The position numbers and the translations under genes were made by a program. 5,631 nucleotides of DNA. It comes from an uncultured Lachnospiraceae bacterium. GTDB lineage: Bacteria > Bacillota > Clostridia > Lachnospirales > Lachnospiraceae. The notes beneath the pieces are model-generated. The model was not told the origin of the DNA and did no database searches. It saw only the letters and a program-made list of their open reading frames with translations. Of this stretch, positions 1-5,593 are shown piece by piece. Each line of letters opens with the position of its first letter. Position 1 is the first letter of the stretch. The stretch covers positions 1 to 5,631 of the forward strand of contig CAMWOK010000212.1 in the NCBI GenBank assembly GCA_947175845.1. Direction: 5' to 3'.

Positions 1-1110
1 ATCGCCGAGGAGGAGAGGCTCCAGAGCTTTGGAAGGCTCGAACTTGCAGTCGATGAGGGCACAGGCATGATAACCGCCCCCTCATTCCGCCAGGATATCG
101 AGTGCTTTGCGGACATCGCGGAGGAGGTTGCCAGGTTCTTCGGATACGACAAGATACCGACGACGCTCCCGACAGGAGAGGCGACGACAGGCAAGCTGCC
201 GTTCAAGTTAAGGATTGAGGAGAAGGCGAGAGACATCGCGGAATACTGTGGATTTTCTCAGGGAATGTGCTACTCGTTCGAGAGCCCCAGGGTATTTGAC
301 AGGCTTCTGATTCCGGCGGACAGCCCGCTGCGCCAGACGGTTACGATTGCCAATCCGCTCGGGGAGGATTTCTCCGTCATGCGGACGATTTCCCTGAATG
401 GAATTCTGACGTCGCTGGCGCTGAACTACAACCGTAGAAACAAGAATGTGCGCCTGTACGAGCTTGGAAACATATACATGCCCAAGAGCATTCCCGTCGT
501 CGACTACCCGGACGAGCGGATGCAGTTTACTCTTGGCATGTACGGAGAGGGAGACTTCTTCACCATGAAGGGTGTTGTCGAGGAGTTTCTCGAGAGCGTC
601 GGCATGAAAAAGAAAGTTTCATACGATCCGCAGGCGGACAAAACGTTTCTGCACCCGGGACGCCAGGCGCTGATTCAATACAAAAATACGACGATCGGTT
701 ATCTCGGCGAGATTCATCCCGAGGTGGCGGACAACTACGACATTGACACAAAGGTGTATGTGGCAGTGCTCGACATGCCCGAAATCCTTCCGTTTGCCTC
801 CTTTGACAGAAAGTACGAGGGCATTGCGAAGTATCCGGCAGTATCGCGCGACATCAGCATGGTGGTGCCCAAAAATGTCCTGGTGGGAGATATCGAGACT
901 GTCATTGAGCAGCGCGGCGGAAAAATCCTGGAAGATTACCAGTTATTTGACATTTATGAGGGCAGCCAGATCAAGTCCGGGTACAAATCCGTCGCATATG
1001 CGATCACATTCCGGGCGAAGGACAGGACGCTTGAGGAGAGCGATGTGTCAGGCGCCATGAAGAAAATCCTGAATGGTCTGGAAGGGCTTGGCATTGAACT
1101 CAGGGCTTAA
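1..1110 (+). CDS. pheT: Phenylalanyl-tRNA synthetase beta subunit, C-terminal part (5' end outside window)
   Basis: This is the beta subunit of the (alpha-beta)2 cytoplasmic phenylalanine-tRNA ligase, which charges tRNA-Phe with phenylalanine using ATP. The frame is open from base 1, so the gene is cut by the window edge: about 369 C-terminal residues are visible of the roughly 800 usual for the family. In order, one sees the end of the B5 domain (ITAPSFRQDI, then DIAEEVARFFGYDKIP), the catalytically inactive class II synthetase-like core (NPLGEDFSVMRT, then VRLYELGNIY), and a complete C-terminal FDX-ACB anticodon-binding domain over the last ~100 residues (KYPAVSRDISMVV through FRAKDRTLEESDV). 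The gene ends at TAA 1108-1110 with no frameshift. The alpha subunit gene pheS would be expected just upstream. queA follows after 24 nt with no terminator between, so the two are probably co-transcribed. Identity is very secure. Confidence 0.97.
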   Translation: MAEEERLQSFGRLELAVDEGTGMITAPSFRQDIECFADIAEEVARFFGYDKIPTTLPTGEATTGKLPFKLRIEEKARDIAEYCGFSQGMCYSFESPRVFDRLLIPADSPLRQTVTIANPLGEDFSVMRTISLNGILTSLALNYNRRNKNVRLYELGNIYMPKSIPVVDYPDERMQFTLGMYGEGDFFTMKGVVEEFLESVGMKKKVSYDPQADKTFLHPGRQALIQYKNTTIGYLGEIHPEVADNYDIDTKVYVAVLDMPEILPFASFDRKYEGIAKYPAVSRDISMVVPKNVLVGDIETVIEQRGGKILEDYQLFDIYEGSQIKSGYKSVAYAITFRAKDRTLEESDVSGAMKKILNGLEGLGIELRA

Positions 1111-1134
1111 AAGGTCTTTGGAAAGTTGGTTATC

Positions 1135-2169
1135 ATGAGGGAATTATTGAAAAAGGATTTTTATTTTGATCTGCCGCCGGAGCTTATTGCGCAGGACCCG
1201 CTCGCAGACAGGTCGGGCTCTAGGCTTCTTGTGCTGGATAAAACGATCGGCGCTGTCGAGCACAGGGTGTTTACAGACATAGTGGAGTATCTGCAGGCGG
1301 GCGACTGCCTAGTGCTGAACAACACAAAGGTGATCCCGGCAAGGCTTCTTGGGACAAAGGAGGAGACAGGGGCAGCAGTTGAGGTGCTCCTGCTCCGGCG
1401 CCGCGCAGATGACGTGTGGGAAACCCTTGTAAAGCCTGGAAAAAAGGCGCGGAAGGGCGCTGTCATTAACTTTGGTGACGGGCTGCTCAAGGGAACCGTT
1501 ATGGATGTGGTCGACGAGGGGAACCGCCTGATACAGTTTCAATATGAAGGGATCTTTGAGGAGGTGCTCGACCAGCTTGGGGAGATGCCGCTGCCGCCCT
1601 ACATCACGCACAAGCTTGTGGATAAAAACCGTTATCAGACCGTCTATGCAAAATACGAAGGTTCCGCCGCAGCGCCGACAGCCGGGCTGCACTTCACGCA
1701 GGAGCTGCTGAAAAAGGTTCAGGAAAAAGGGGTAAAGACTGCGTATGTGACCCTGCATGTCGGGCTTGGAACATTCCGGCCAGTCAAGGAGGAAAATCTG
1801 TTAAACCACCATATGCACGCGGAGTGTTATCAGGTGACGCAGGAGGCAGCCGACCTCATCAACAGTACAAAACAGGCGGGCGGCAGGGTGATCTGTGTGG
1901 GTACGACCAGCTGCCGCACCATCGAGAGCGCCGCCGGCCCTGACGGAAAGGTTGTGGCGGGAAGCGGCGACACAGAGATCTTTATTTATCCAGGCTACCG
2001 CTTTAAGGTGCTCGACAACCTGATCACCAACTTTCACCTGCCGGAGTCTACGCTGATCATGCTGGTGTCCGCGCTTGCAGGGCGCGGGAATGTGCTGAGC
2101 GCGTACCGGACAGCGGTGGAGGAGCGCTACCGGTTTTTCTCGTTTGGGGATGCGATGCTCATCCAGTGA
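1135..2169 (+). CDS. queA: S-adenosylmethionine:tRNA ribosyltransferase-isomerase (queuosine biosynthesis)
   Basis: QueA transfers and isomerises the ribosyl part of S-adenosylmethionine onto 7-aminomethyl-7-deazaguanine at the wobble position (34) of tRNAs with GUN anticodons, giving epoxyqueuosine. From the chosen start the protein has 344 residues, normal for the family. Family motifs run along the whole length: DFYFDLPPELIAQDPL near the N-terminus, NNTKVIPARLLG (62-73), MPLPPYI (151-157), AAAPTAGLHFT (178-188), TLHVGLGTFRPV (206-217), GTTSCRTIES (256-265), IFIYPGY (282-288) and LITNFHLPESTL (296-307). ATG 1135 is preferred because GGAAAG at 1120-1125 lies 9 nt upstream. An in-frame TTG at 1126 directly abuts that site. 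A TTG at 1147 (LKKDFYFDL) would fit the family N-terminus but is only 4 nt from AGGGA. The gene sits 24 nt after pheT and probably shares its transcript. One oddity is GSGDTEIF, where family members usually have GWTDIF. Confidence 0.95.
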   Translation: MRELLKKDFYFDLPPELIAQDPLADRSGSRLLVLDKTIGAVEHRVFTDIVEYLQAGDCLVLNNTKVIPARLLGTKEETGAAVEVLLLRRRADDVWETLVKPGKKARKGAVINFGDGLLKGTVMDVVDEGNRLIQFQYEGIFEEVLDQLGEMPLPPYITHKLVDKNRYQTVYAKYEGSAAAPTAGLHFTQELLKKVQEKGVKTAYVTLHVGLGTFRPVKEENLLNHHMHAECYQVTQEAADLINSTKQAGGRVICVGTTSCRTIESAAGPDGKVVAGSGDTEIFIYPGYRFKVLDNLITNFHLPESTLIMLVSALAGRGNVLSAYRTAVEERYRFFSFGDAMLIQ

Positions 2170-2202
2170 CGATGCCATATCTGATGTAACCCCCGCTCCT
2201 TT

Positions 2203-2254
2203 TTGACAGTGGGATAAAATGCAAGTTGACAGGGGATAGCAATTGAGCTAAACT
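2203..2254 (+). promoter_or_regulatory. Putative sigma-A promoter of the PilZ gene with a duplicated -35 element
   Basis: A perfect -35 hexamer TTGACA at 2226-2231 is followed after exactly 17 bp by TAAACT at 2249-2254 (4 of 6 to TATAAT). This predicts a start near 2261 and a leader of about 50 nt. A second perfect TTGACA lies at 2203-2208, inside a near-exact upstream copy of the same element (TTGACAGTGGGATA versus TTGACAGGGGATA at 2226-2238). The upstream copy has no good -10 at the right distance. Assignment is by motif and spacing only. Confidence 0.6.
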
Positions 2255-2293
2255 TGTGTTAGAAGATGATTGGGGCGTGAGGTTACTGTAGAC

Positions 2294-2300
2294 AAAGGAG
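2294..2300 (+). promoter_or_regulatory. Shine-Dalgarno site that decides the PilZ gene start
   Basis: AAAGGAG at 2294-2300 lies 10 nt before ATG 2311 but only 1 nt before the alternative in-frame ATG 2302. The spacing argues for translation from 2311. Confidence 0.7.
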
Positions 2301-2310
2301 TATGGTGGAT

Positions 2311-2658
2311 ATGGAAGAACGAAGAAGGAGCAGACGGGTTGCACTGCACTCAAGACTTTTGGTGAAACGGCTTGATTCGCAAAAGCATGAGGAGATAGGG
2401 GTTGATGTCAAGAATGTCTCCAAGACAGGGATTGGATTTTATTGTGAGGAGATTCTTGATATAGGATCGGTGTATGAGGCATATCTCACAATCTGGACGA
2501 AAGAAGTGATCCATGCGTTTATCGAGATTGTCCGCATTGAGAAACAGGAGGACATCTACGAGTATGGAGGACTTTTTATCGGAATGCCCGAGTTTGACCT
2601 TCAGAGAATTGATGTGTATAACGTAGTAAATGACGCTGAAAGCTATCTCGGGGAATAA
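2311..2658 (+). CDS. Single-domain PilZ protein, probable c-di-GMP receptor
   Basis: This is a 115-residue protein made almost entirely of one PilZ domain, a beta-barrel that binds cyclic di-GMP and passes the signal to motility, adhesion or polysaccharide machinery. Both binding motifs are present: the arginine-rich RxxxR motif in RRRSRR (residues 4-9) and the [D/N]xSxxG motif as NVSKTG (35-40), followed by the hydrophobic barrel strands and GGLFIGM (86-92). Ligand binding is therefore likely, not merely a degenerate fold. There is no signal peptide, membrane segment or output domain (no YcgR N-terminal part, GGDEF or EAL), so it is probably a cytoplasmic adaptor. ATG 2311 is chosen over ATG 2302 on ribosome-binding-site spacing. 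It has its own promoter and terminator and looks monocistronic. The neighbours give no hint of its target. The family call is firm; the output is unknown. Confidence 0.88.
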   Translation: MEERRRSRRVALHSRLLVKRLDSQKHEEIGVDVKNVSKTGIGFYCEEILDIGSVYEAYLTIWTKEVIHAFIEIVRIEKQEDIYEYGGLFIGMPEFDLQRIDVYNVVNDAESYLGE

Positions 2659-2669
2659 GGCGATACAAT

Positions 2670-2695
2670 AAAAGAGCACCGCTTGGTGCTCTTTT
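2670..2695. terminator. Bidirectional Rho-independent terminator between the PilZ and DUF362 genes
   Basis: This is a perfect 11-bp inverted repeat, AAAAGAGCACC (2670-2680) and GGTGCTCTTTT (2685-2695), with a GCTT loop. Read on the + strand it ends in CUUUU, 12 nt or so after the PilZ stop codon. Read on the - strand it also ends in CUUUUA, just after the DUF362 stop codon at 2701-2703. One hairpin can therefore end both converging transcripts. Confidence 0.9.
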
Positions 2696-2700
2696 CAGGA

Positions 2701-3567
2701 TTATTCCACTGTGACAAGTTCATATTCGCGGGAACCATAGCCCAAAGCAGCGGCAGCCTCGATTGTGTGGACGCCGTTGAGGGACTCTATGCGCTCAAGC
2801 AGGTGATCTCTGCCCGGGTCATCGGATGCGTAGACCAGATCGAGACACGCCTGGTCTATGGCAATCGGGTCAAGGGAAGCCAGGATTCCGATGTCAGCCA
2901 TGCAGGGGTCTTCTGCAACAGCGCAGCAGTCGCAGTCCACAGACATATTTTTCATCACGTTGATGTAGACAATATTTCCTTTAAAGTATTCAACAATGCT
3001 AGAAGCAGCGTCCGCCATAGACTCAAGGAAGGAATCGTGGTCGGAGCCCCAGAAGTTGGTAGTATCGCCCACTCCGTGGATATACGCTTTTCCCATGGAG
3101 GATGCGACGCCTATGGAGAGCTGCTTGATTGCTCCGCCGTAACCGCCCATAGGATGTCCCTTGAAGTGTGAGAGTACCAGCATGGAGTCATATTCAGTCA
3201 GCGACTTTCCGACAAAATTCTTTTTGATCTTCTTTCCATTAGGAATCGCAAGTTCCAGATCCGGTCCTTCGGCGTCCAGAAGTTCAACGTTAAAGTATTT
3301 GCACCAGCCGTGCTCGTGCATGGTCTTCATATGTTTTTCTGTGGTATCGCGGCCGCCGTCATAGGCAGTATTGCACTCCACGACCGTACCGCCCACATGG
3401 TCAATGACTGGTTTCCAAAAGTCCGGTTTCAGGAAATTCTGATTGCCAACCTCACCGGAGTGAATCTTGATGGCAACTCTGCCGTCGAGTGGTTTTCCAG
3501 TCAGATTGTAGAGCTCAAGTACTTTTTCAGGTGTGATTGTCTTGGAAAAATAAACCTTTGATTTCAT
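2701..3567 (-). CDS. DUF362 family protein without a ferredoxin insert
   Basis: This 288-residue protein belongs to the DUF362 family, common in anaerobic bacteria and archaea and of unproved function. Family hallmarks are visible: VAIKIHSGE (31-39), VECNTAYDGGRDTT (63-76), LSHFKGHPMGGYGGAIK (132-148), SVDCDCC (209-215), DIGILASLDPIAIDQACLDLVY (225-246, given here only as a block) and a C-terminal GYGSREYEL. Many DUF362 proteins carry a 2x[4Fe-4S] ferredoxin segment with CxxCxxCxxxCP repeats. None is present here, and the only Cys cluster is C212, C214, C215 with C222. There is no signal peptide or membrane segment, so it is likely cytoplasmic. The start is firm: AAGGAGGT (complement of 3573-3580) lies just before ATG at 3567-3565. 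The gene is divergent from the CoA ligase gene and convergent with the PilZ gene. It is often labelled an Fe-S protein, but the sequence here does not support a classical cluster. Confidence 0.88.
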   Translation of the reverse strand: MKSKVYFSKTITPEKVLELYNLTGKPLDGRVAIKIHSGEVGNQNFLKPDFWKPVIDHVGGTVVECNTAYDGGRDTTEKHMKTMHEHGWCKYFNVELLDAEGPDLELAIPNGKKIKKNFVGKSLTEYDSMLVLSHFKGHPMGGYGGAIKQLSIGVASSMGKAYIHGVGDTTNFWGSDHDSFLESMADAASSIVEYFKGNIVYINVMKNMSVDCDCCAVAEDPCMADIGILASLDPIAIDQACLDLVYASDDPGRDHLLERIESLNGVHTIEAAAALGYGSREYELVTVE

Positions 3568-3572
3568 GAGAG

Positions 3573-3580
3573 ACCTCCTT
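3573..3580 (-). promoter_or_regulatory. Strong Shine-Dalgarno site of the DUF362 gene
   Basis: On the - strand AAGGAGGT sits 5 nt before the ATG at 3567. It is an almost complete match to the anti-Shine-Dalgarno sequence and fixes the start. Confidence 0.85.
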
Positions 3581-3599
3581 AATTTTTTATATGCTACCT

Positions 3600-3628
3600 A
3601 TTCTACAGCATAATTCAGGATTTTGCAA
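3600..3628 (-). promoter_or_regulatory. Putative sigma-A promoter of the DUF362 gene
   Basis: Read on the - strand, TTGCAA (3628-3623, 4 of 6 to TTGACA) is followed after exactly 17 bp by TAGAAT (3605-3600, 5 of 6 to TATAAT). Transcription would start near 3593, giving a short leader of about 25 nt. The -35 lies inside the palindrome TTTGCAAA (3622-3629). Confidence 0.6.
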
Positions 3629-3644
3629 ACAAGATTACAGTAAT

Positions 3645-3676
3645 TTTGGGACAAAGGTGTTAACATTTGGCACAAA
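3645..3676. repeat. Tandem TTTG-N3-CAAA elements in the divergent promoter region
   Basis: Two 11-bp imperfect palindromes, TTTGGGACAAA (3645-3655) and TTTGGCACAAA (3666-3676), have centres exactly 21 bp apart, about two helical turns. The similarity continues as GGTGT and GTGT, so they also form a direct repeat. The perfect palindrome TGTTAACA (3658-3665) lies between them and covers the ligase -35. This arrangement is typical of a transcription-factor binding site, but the factor is unknown. Confidence 0.5.
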
Positions 3677-3688
3677 GTGTGGTAGACT
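3660..3688 (+). promoter_or_regulatory. Putative sigma-A promoter of the CoA ligase gene
   Basis: TTAACA (3660-3665, 5 of 6 to TTGACA) is followed after exactly 17 bp by TAGACT (3683-3688, 4 of 6 to TATAAT). Transcription would start near 3695, giving a leader of about 40 nt. The promoter is interleaved with the tandem TTTG-N3-CAAA elements and with a GTGGTA/TACCAC inverted repeat, which suggests regulated expression. Confidence 0.55.
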
Positions 3689-3706
3689 TTAAGGGTGTAC
3701 CACTTT
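3674..3706. repeat. Inverted repeat across the ligase -10 and start site
   Basis: AAAGTGTGGTA (3674-3684) and TACCACTTT (3698-3706) are inverted copies apart from one extra T in the left arm. The inner arms GTGGTA and TACCAC are perfect and 13 bp apart. The repeat straddles the predicted -10 (3683-3688) and +1 (about 3695), where a repressor would block RNA polymerase. The left arm is upstream of the start, so this is more likely a DNA site than an RNA hairpin. Confidence 0.4.
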
Positions 3707-3734
3707 AAACAAGGAAAGCGAAGGAGAATTACGA

Positions 3735-5042
3735 ATGGCGAATTATTATCAACCGGAAATCGAGACAATGCCTGTTGAGCAGATTCAGGCTCTGCAGAGT
3801 CAGCGGCTGGCGCAGCAGGTAAAATATGTGTATGACAATGTGAAATTTTATCATGACAAAATGGATGAACTGGGTGTGAAGCCTGACGATGTAAAGGGAA
3901 TTGAGGATTTACATAAGCTTCCGTTTATCAATAAAGATGATTTGAGAGATCAGTATCCGTATGGTCTGCTGGGCGTTCCGCTGTCAGAGTGCGTGCGCAT
4001 CCAGTCGACGAGCGGCACGACGGGGCGCCGCGTGGTGGCGTTCTACACACAGGAGGATGTCGATGTGTGGGAGGAGTGCTGTGCGCGGGCAATTGTGGCA
4101 GCAGGCGGCACGAAGGAGGATGTGTGCCATGTCTGCTATGGATATGGACTCTTTACGGGCGGTCCGGGACTGAACGGCGGTTCTCACAAGGTTGGCTGCC
4201 TGACCCTGCCCATGTCCTCAGGAAATACAGAGCGCCAGCTTCAGTTTATGACGGATCTTGGATCCACCATTCTCTGCTGCACGCCGTCCTATGCGGCAAA
4301 CCTCGGCGAGGCGATCCATGAGAGAGGGCTGCGGGATCAGATTAAGCTCAAGGCGGGGATCTTTGGCGCGGAGCCATGGACGGAGGAGATGCGTCACAAC
4401 ATCGAGAATGCGCTTGGCATCAAGGCGTACGACATCTACGGGCTGACAGAGATATCGGGACCCGGTGTTTCCTTTGAGTGCGAGGAGCAGCAGGGAATGC
4501 ACATTCAGGAGGACCATTTCATCCCGGAGATCATCAATCCCGACACGGGTGAAGTTCTTCCTGAGGGAGAGATTGGAGAACTCGTGTTTACATGCATCAC
4601 CAAAAAGGCGTTTCCACTTCTGAGATACCGCACGCGCGACCTGTGCTATCTGACCAGAAAGAAATGTTCCTGCGGGCGCACGCACATCCGTATGCATAAA
4701 CCTATGGGAAGAAGTGACGACATGATGGTTGTGAAGGGCGTCAACGTATGGCCGTCACAGATCGAGACTGTTTTGTTGAATAAGGGGTATGAGGCGAATT
4801 ATCAGATCGTGGTGGACCGCATCGGCAATAACGACACGATTGAAGTTCAGGTGGAAAAGACGCCGCAGATGGCTGAGGATCCGGCGTTTAACAAAGCGGC
4901 GCGCGAGAAGTCGATCGTGTCAGGCTTAAAGTCCATGCTGGGCATTCTGGTAGATGTAAAAGTAGTCGAGCCAAAGAGCATTACCAGGAGTGAGGGCAAG
5001 GCAGTACGCGTCATTGACCGGAGAGATCTCTACAACAAATAG
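3735..5042 (+). CDS. paaK: Phenylacetate-CoA ligase family protein (aryl/acyl-CoA ligase)
   Basis: This 435-residue AMP-forming adenylate enzyme would activate an aryl acid such as phenylacetate with ATP and then form the CoA thioester. Length and motifs are normal for the PaaK branch: phosphate-binding loop STSGTTGRR (91-99), YDIYGLTE (232-239), the ATP-ribose motif region YRTRDL (298-303), GRSDDMMVVKGVNVWP (325-340) before the C-terminal PaaK lid domain, and RSEGKAVRV (418-426) containing the probable catalytic Lys422. A Cys group (C304, C311, C313 in CSCGRTH) is typical of the family. The start is supported by AGGAG 8 nt upstream of ATG 3735. No aerobic paaABCDE genes are nearby. In anaerobes such ligases are often linked to aromatic amino-acid fermentation through arylacetates, but the real substrate cannot be read from sequence. 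The symbol denotes the family. The gene is divergent from DUF362 and convergent with a thioesterase. Confidence 0.9.
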   Translation: MANYYQPEIETMPVEQIQALQSQRLAQQVKYVYDNVKFYHDKMDELGVKPDDVKGIEDLHKLPFINKDDLRDQYPYGLLGVPLSECVRIQSTSGTTGRRVVAFYTQEDVDVWEECCARAIVAAGGTKEDVCHVCYGYGLFTGGPGLNGGSHKVGCLTLPMSSGNTERQLQFMTDLGSTILCCTPSYAANLGEAIHERGLRDQIKLKAGIFGAEPWTEEMRHNIENALGIKAYDIYGLTEISGPGVSFECEEQQGMHIQEDHFIPEIINPDTGEVLPEGEIGELVFTCITKKAFPLLRYRTRDLCYLTRKKCSCGRTHIRMHKPMGRSDDMMVVKGVNVWPSQIETVLLNKGYEANYQIVVDRIGNNDTIEVQVEKTPQMAEDPAFNKAAREKSIVSGLKSMLGILVDVKVVEPKSITRSEGKAVRVIDRRDLYNK

Positions 5043-5053
5043 AATCATAAAAG

Positions 5054-5083
5054 CAAAAGCGGGCAGGAGACTACTCGCTTTTG
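5054..5083. terminator. Bidirectional terminator overlapping the thioesterase 3' end
   Basis: CAAAAGCG (5054-5061) and CGCTTTTG (5076-5083) pair perfectly. The stem continues inward with a G-U pair, a G-C pair, one mismatch and two more pairs to a GAGA loop (5067-5070). It lies 11 nt after the ligase stop codon. On the - strand the hairpin is followed by GCTTTTA, giving a second U-run. The distal arm lies within the last codons of the convergent thioesterase gene, whose stop is at 5073-5071. Confidence 0.8.
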
Positions 5084-5505
5084 TCTGATTTGCCGGATAT
5101 GATAAAATAGGACTGTATGGAGGTGGCGACCATGGTGCCGTCAGCCTTGTAAACATTGACTTCATAGACTGCGATCGTGGATCCGTACTTGATTTCCTTT
5201 GCCTCCGCGATCAGTTTTTCCGTGTTGCAGGCGGGCGCCAGATAATGAATGCTGCTGTCGACGGTCACGATGCTGCTGCCGTGGGTGAGCGCGGCGCTGC
5301 CACCAATTGTGTCTGCAAGCGCAAAAGTGCAGCCGCCATGGACTGTGCCAAGCGGATTGAGAATCTCGGGCCGCAGAGGCATCTCCCCCTTGCAGTACCC
5401 TTCTGAAAGCTCTGTGATCTTCATGTCGAGCAGCTGTATAAAACCCAATGTGCCATAAAAATGGTTTCTGATTTCATCATAGTTCTTCTGGTCATTATTT
5501 TTCAT
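5071..5505 (-). CDS. PaaI-like hotdog-fold acyl-CoA thioesterase
   Basis: This 144-residue protein has one hotdog domain of the PaaI/4HBT type, which hydrolyses acyl- or aryl-CoA thioesters to free acid and CoA. The diagnostic block NPLGTVHGGCTFALADTIGG (residues 50-69) contains the HGG signature (56-58) and Asp65 at the position of the catalytic acid in PaaI. Beyond it are VDSSIHYLAPA (82-92) and a typical C-terminal strand pattern (ADGTMVATSIQSYFI). There is no signal peptide, so it should be cytoplasmic, and family members act as dimers of dimers. AAGGA (complement of 5514-5518) lies 8 nt upstream of the start codon at 5505. The gene runs tail to tail with the CoA ligase, the stops being 28 nt apart, and the two may act on related CoA esters in opposite directions. 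Family assignment is firm; the substrate is not known. I avoid the symbol paaI because no paa operon is present. Confidence 0.9.
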   Translation of the reverse strand: MKNNDQKNYDEIRNHFYGTLGFIQLLDMKITELSEGYCKGEMPLRPEILNPLGTVHGGCTFALADTIGGSAALTHGSSIVTVDSSIHYLAPACNTEKLIAEAKEIKYGSTIAVYEVNVYKADGTMVATSIQSYFIISGKSDKSE

Positions 5506-5536
5506 TGATGTTGTCCTTCTTCCTGTATTAAAGTAT

Positions 5537-5564
5537 ATTTTATCCTATTTTACAAAAAATTCAA
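5537..5564 (-). promoter_or_regulatory. Putative promoter of the thioesterase gene
   Basis: On the - strand TTGAAT (5564-5559) is followed after 16 bp by TAAAAT (5542-5537, 5 of 6 to TATAAT). The region is very AT-rich, so several other -10-like hexamers (TAGGAT, TATACT) are possible and the exact choice is uncertain. The promoter lies about 35 bp upstream of the start codon, and no other gene is seen between it and the window end. Confidence 0.45.
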
Positions 5565-5581
5565 CCACAAAATTTTTTTGT
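5552..5581. repeat. AT-rich inverted repeat upstream of the thioesterase gene
   Basis: ACAAAAAATT (5552-5561) and AATTTTTTTGT (5571-5581) are inverted copies differing by one T, around the 9-nt loop CAACCACAA. It overlaps the candidate -35 of the thioesterase promoter. It has no GC stem, so it is not a convincing intrinsic terminator. It may be an operator, or the weak 3' signal of a gene beyond the window. Confidence 0.35.
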
Positions 5582-5593
5582 GACAGTTCAGCC

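Noticed and set aside
1126..1134. TTG start for queA adding three residues (MVI)
   Set aside because: The ribosome-binding site directly abuts this TTG, while ATG 1135 has a 9-nt spacing and the more usual start codon.
1309..1758. 149-codon open frame on the - strand inside queA
   Set aside because: It is a shadow frame: queA is fully supported by family motifs on the + strand, and the antisense product resembles no family I know.
2170..2202. Terminator after queA
   Set aside because: No GC-rich stem followed by a T-run is seen; the CTCCTTTTT stretch has no paired arm. How the queA transcript ends is not visible.
2302..2310. ATG 2302 as start of the PilZ gene
   Set aside because: It is only 1 nt from the Shine-Dalgarno site; ATG 2311 has a normal 10-nt spacing.
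2683..3171. 162-codon open frame on the + strand opposite the DUF362 gene
   Set aside because: It starts inside the terminator hairpin, lacks a plausible ribosome-binding site, and the opposite strand encodes clear DUF362 motifs.
3653..3672. Rex-type redox operator around TGTTAACA
   Set aside because: The half-sites needed for TTGTTAA-N4-TTAACAA are missing; only the central palindrome is present.
3695..3734. Riboswitch or attenuator in the ligase leader
   Set aside because: The predicted leader is only about 40 nt, with no stem-loop followed by a T-run.
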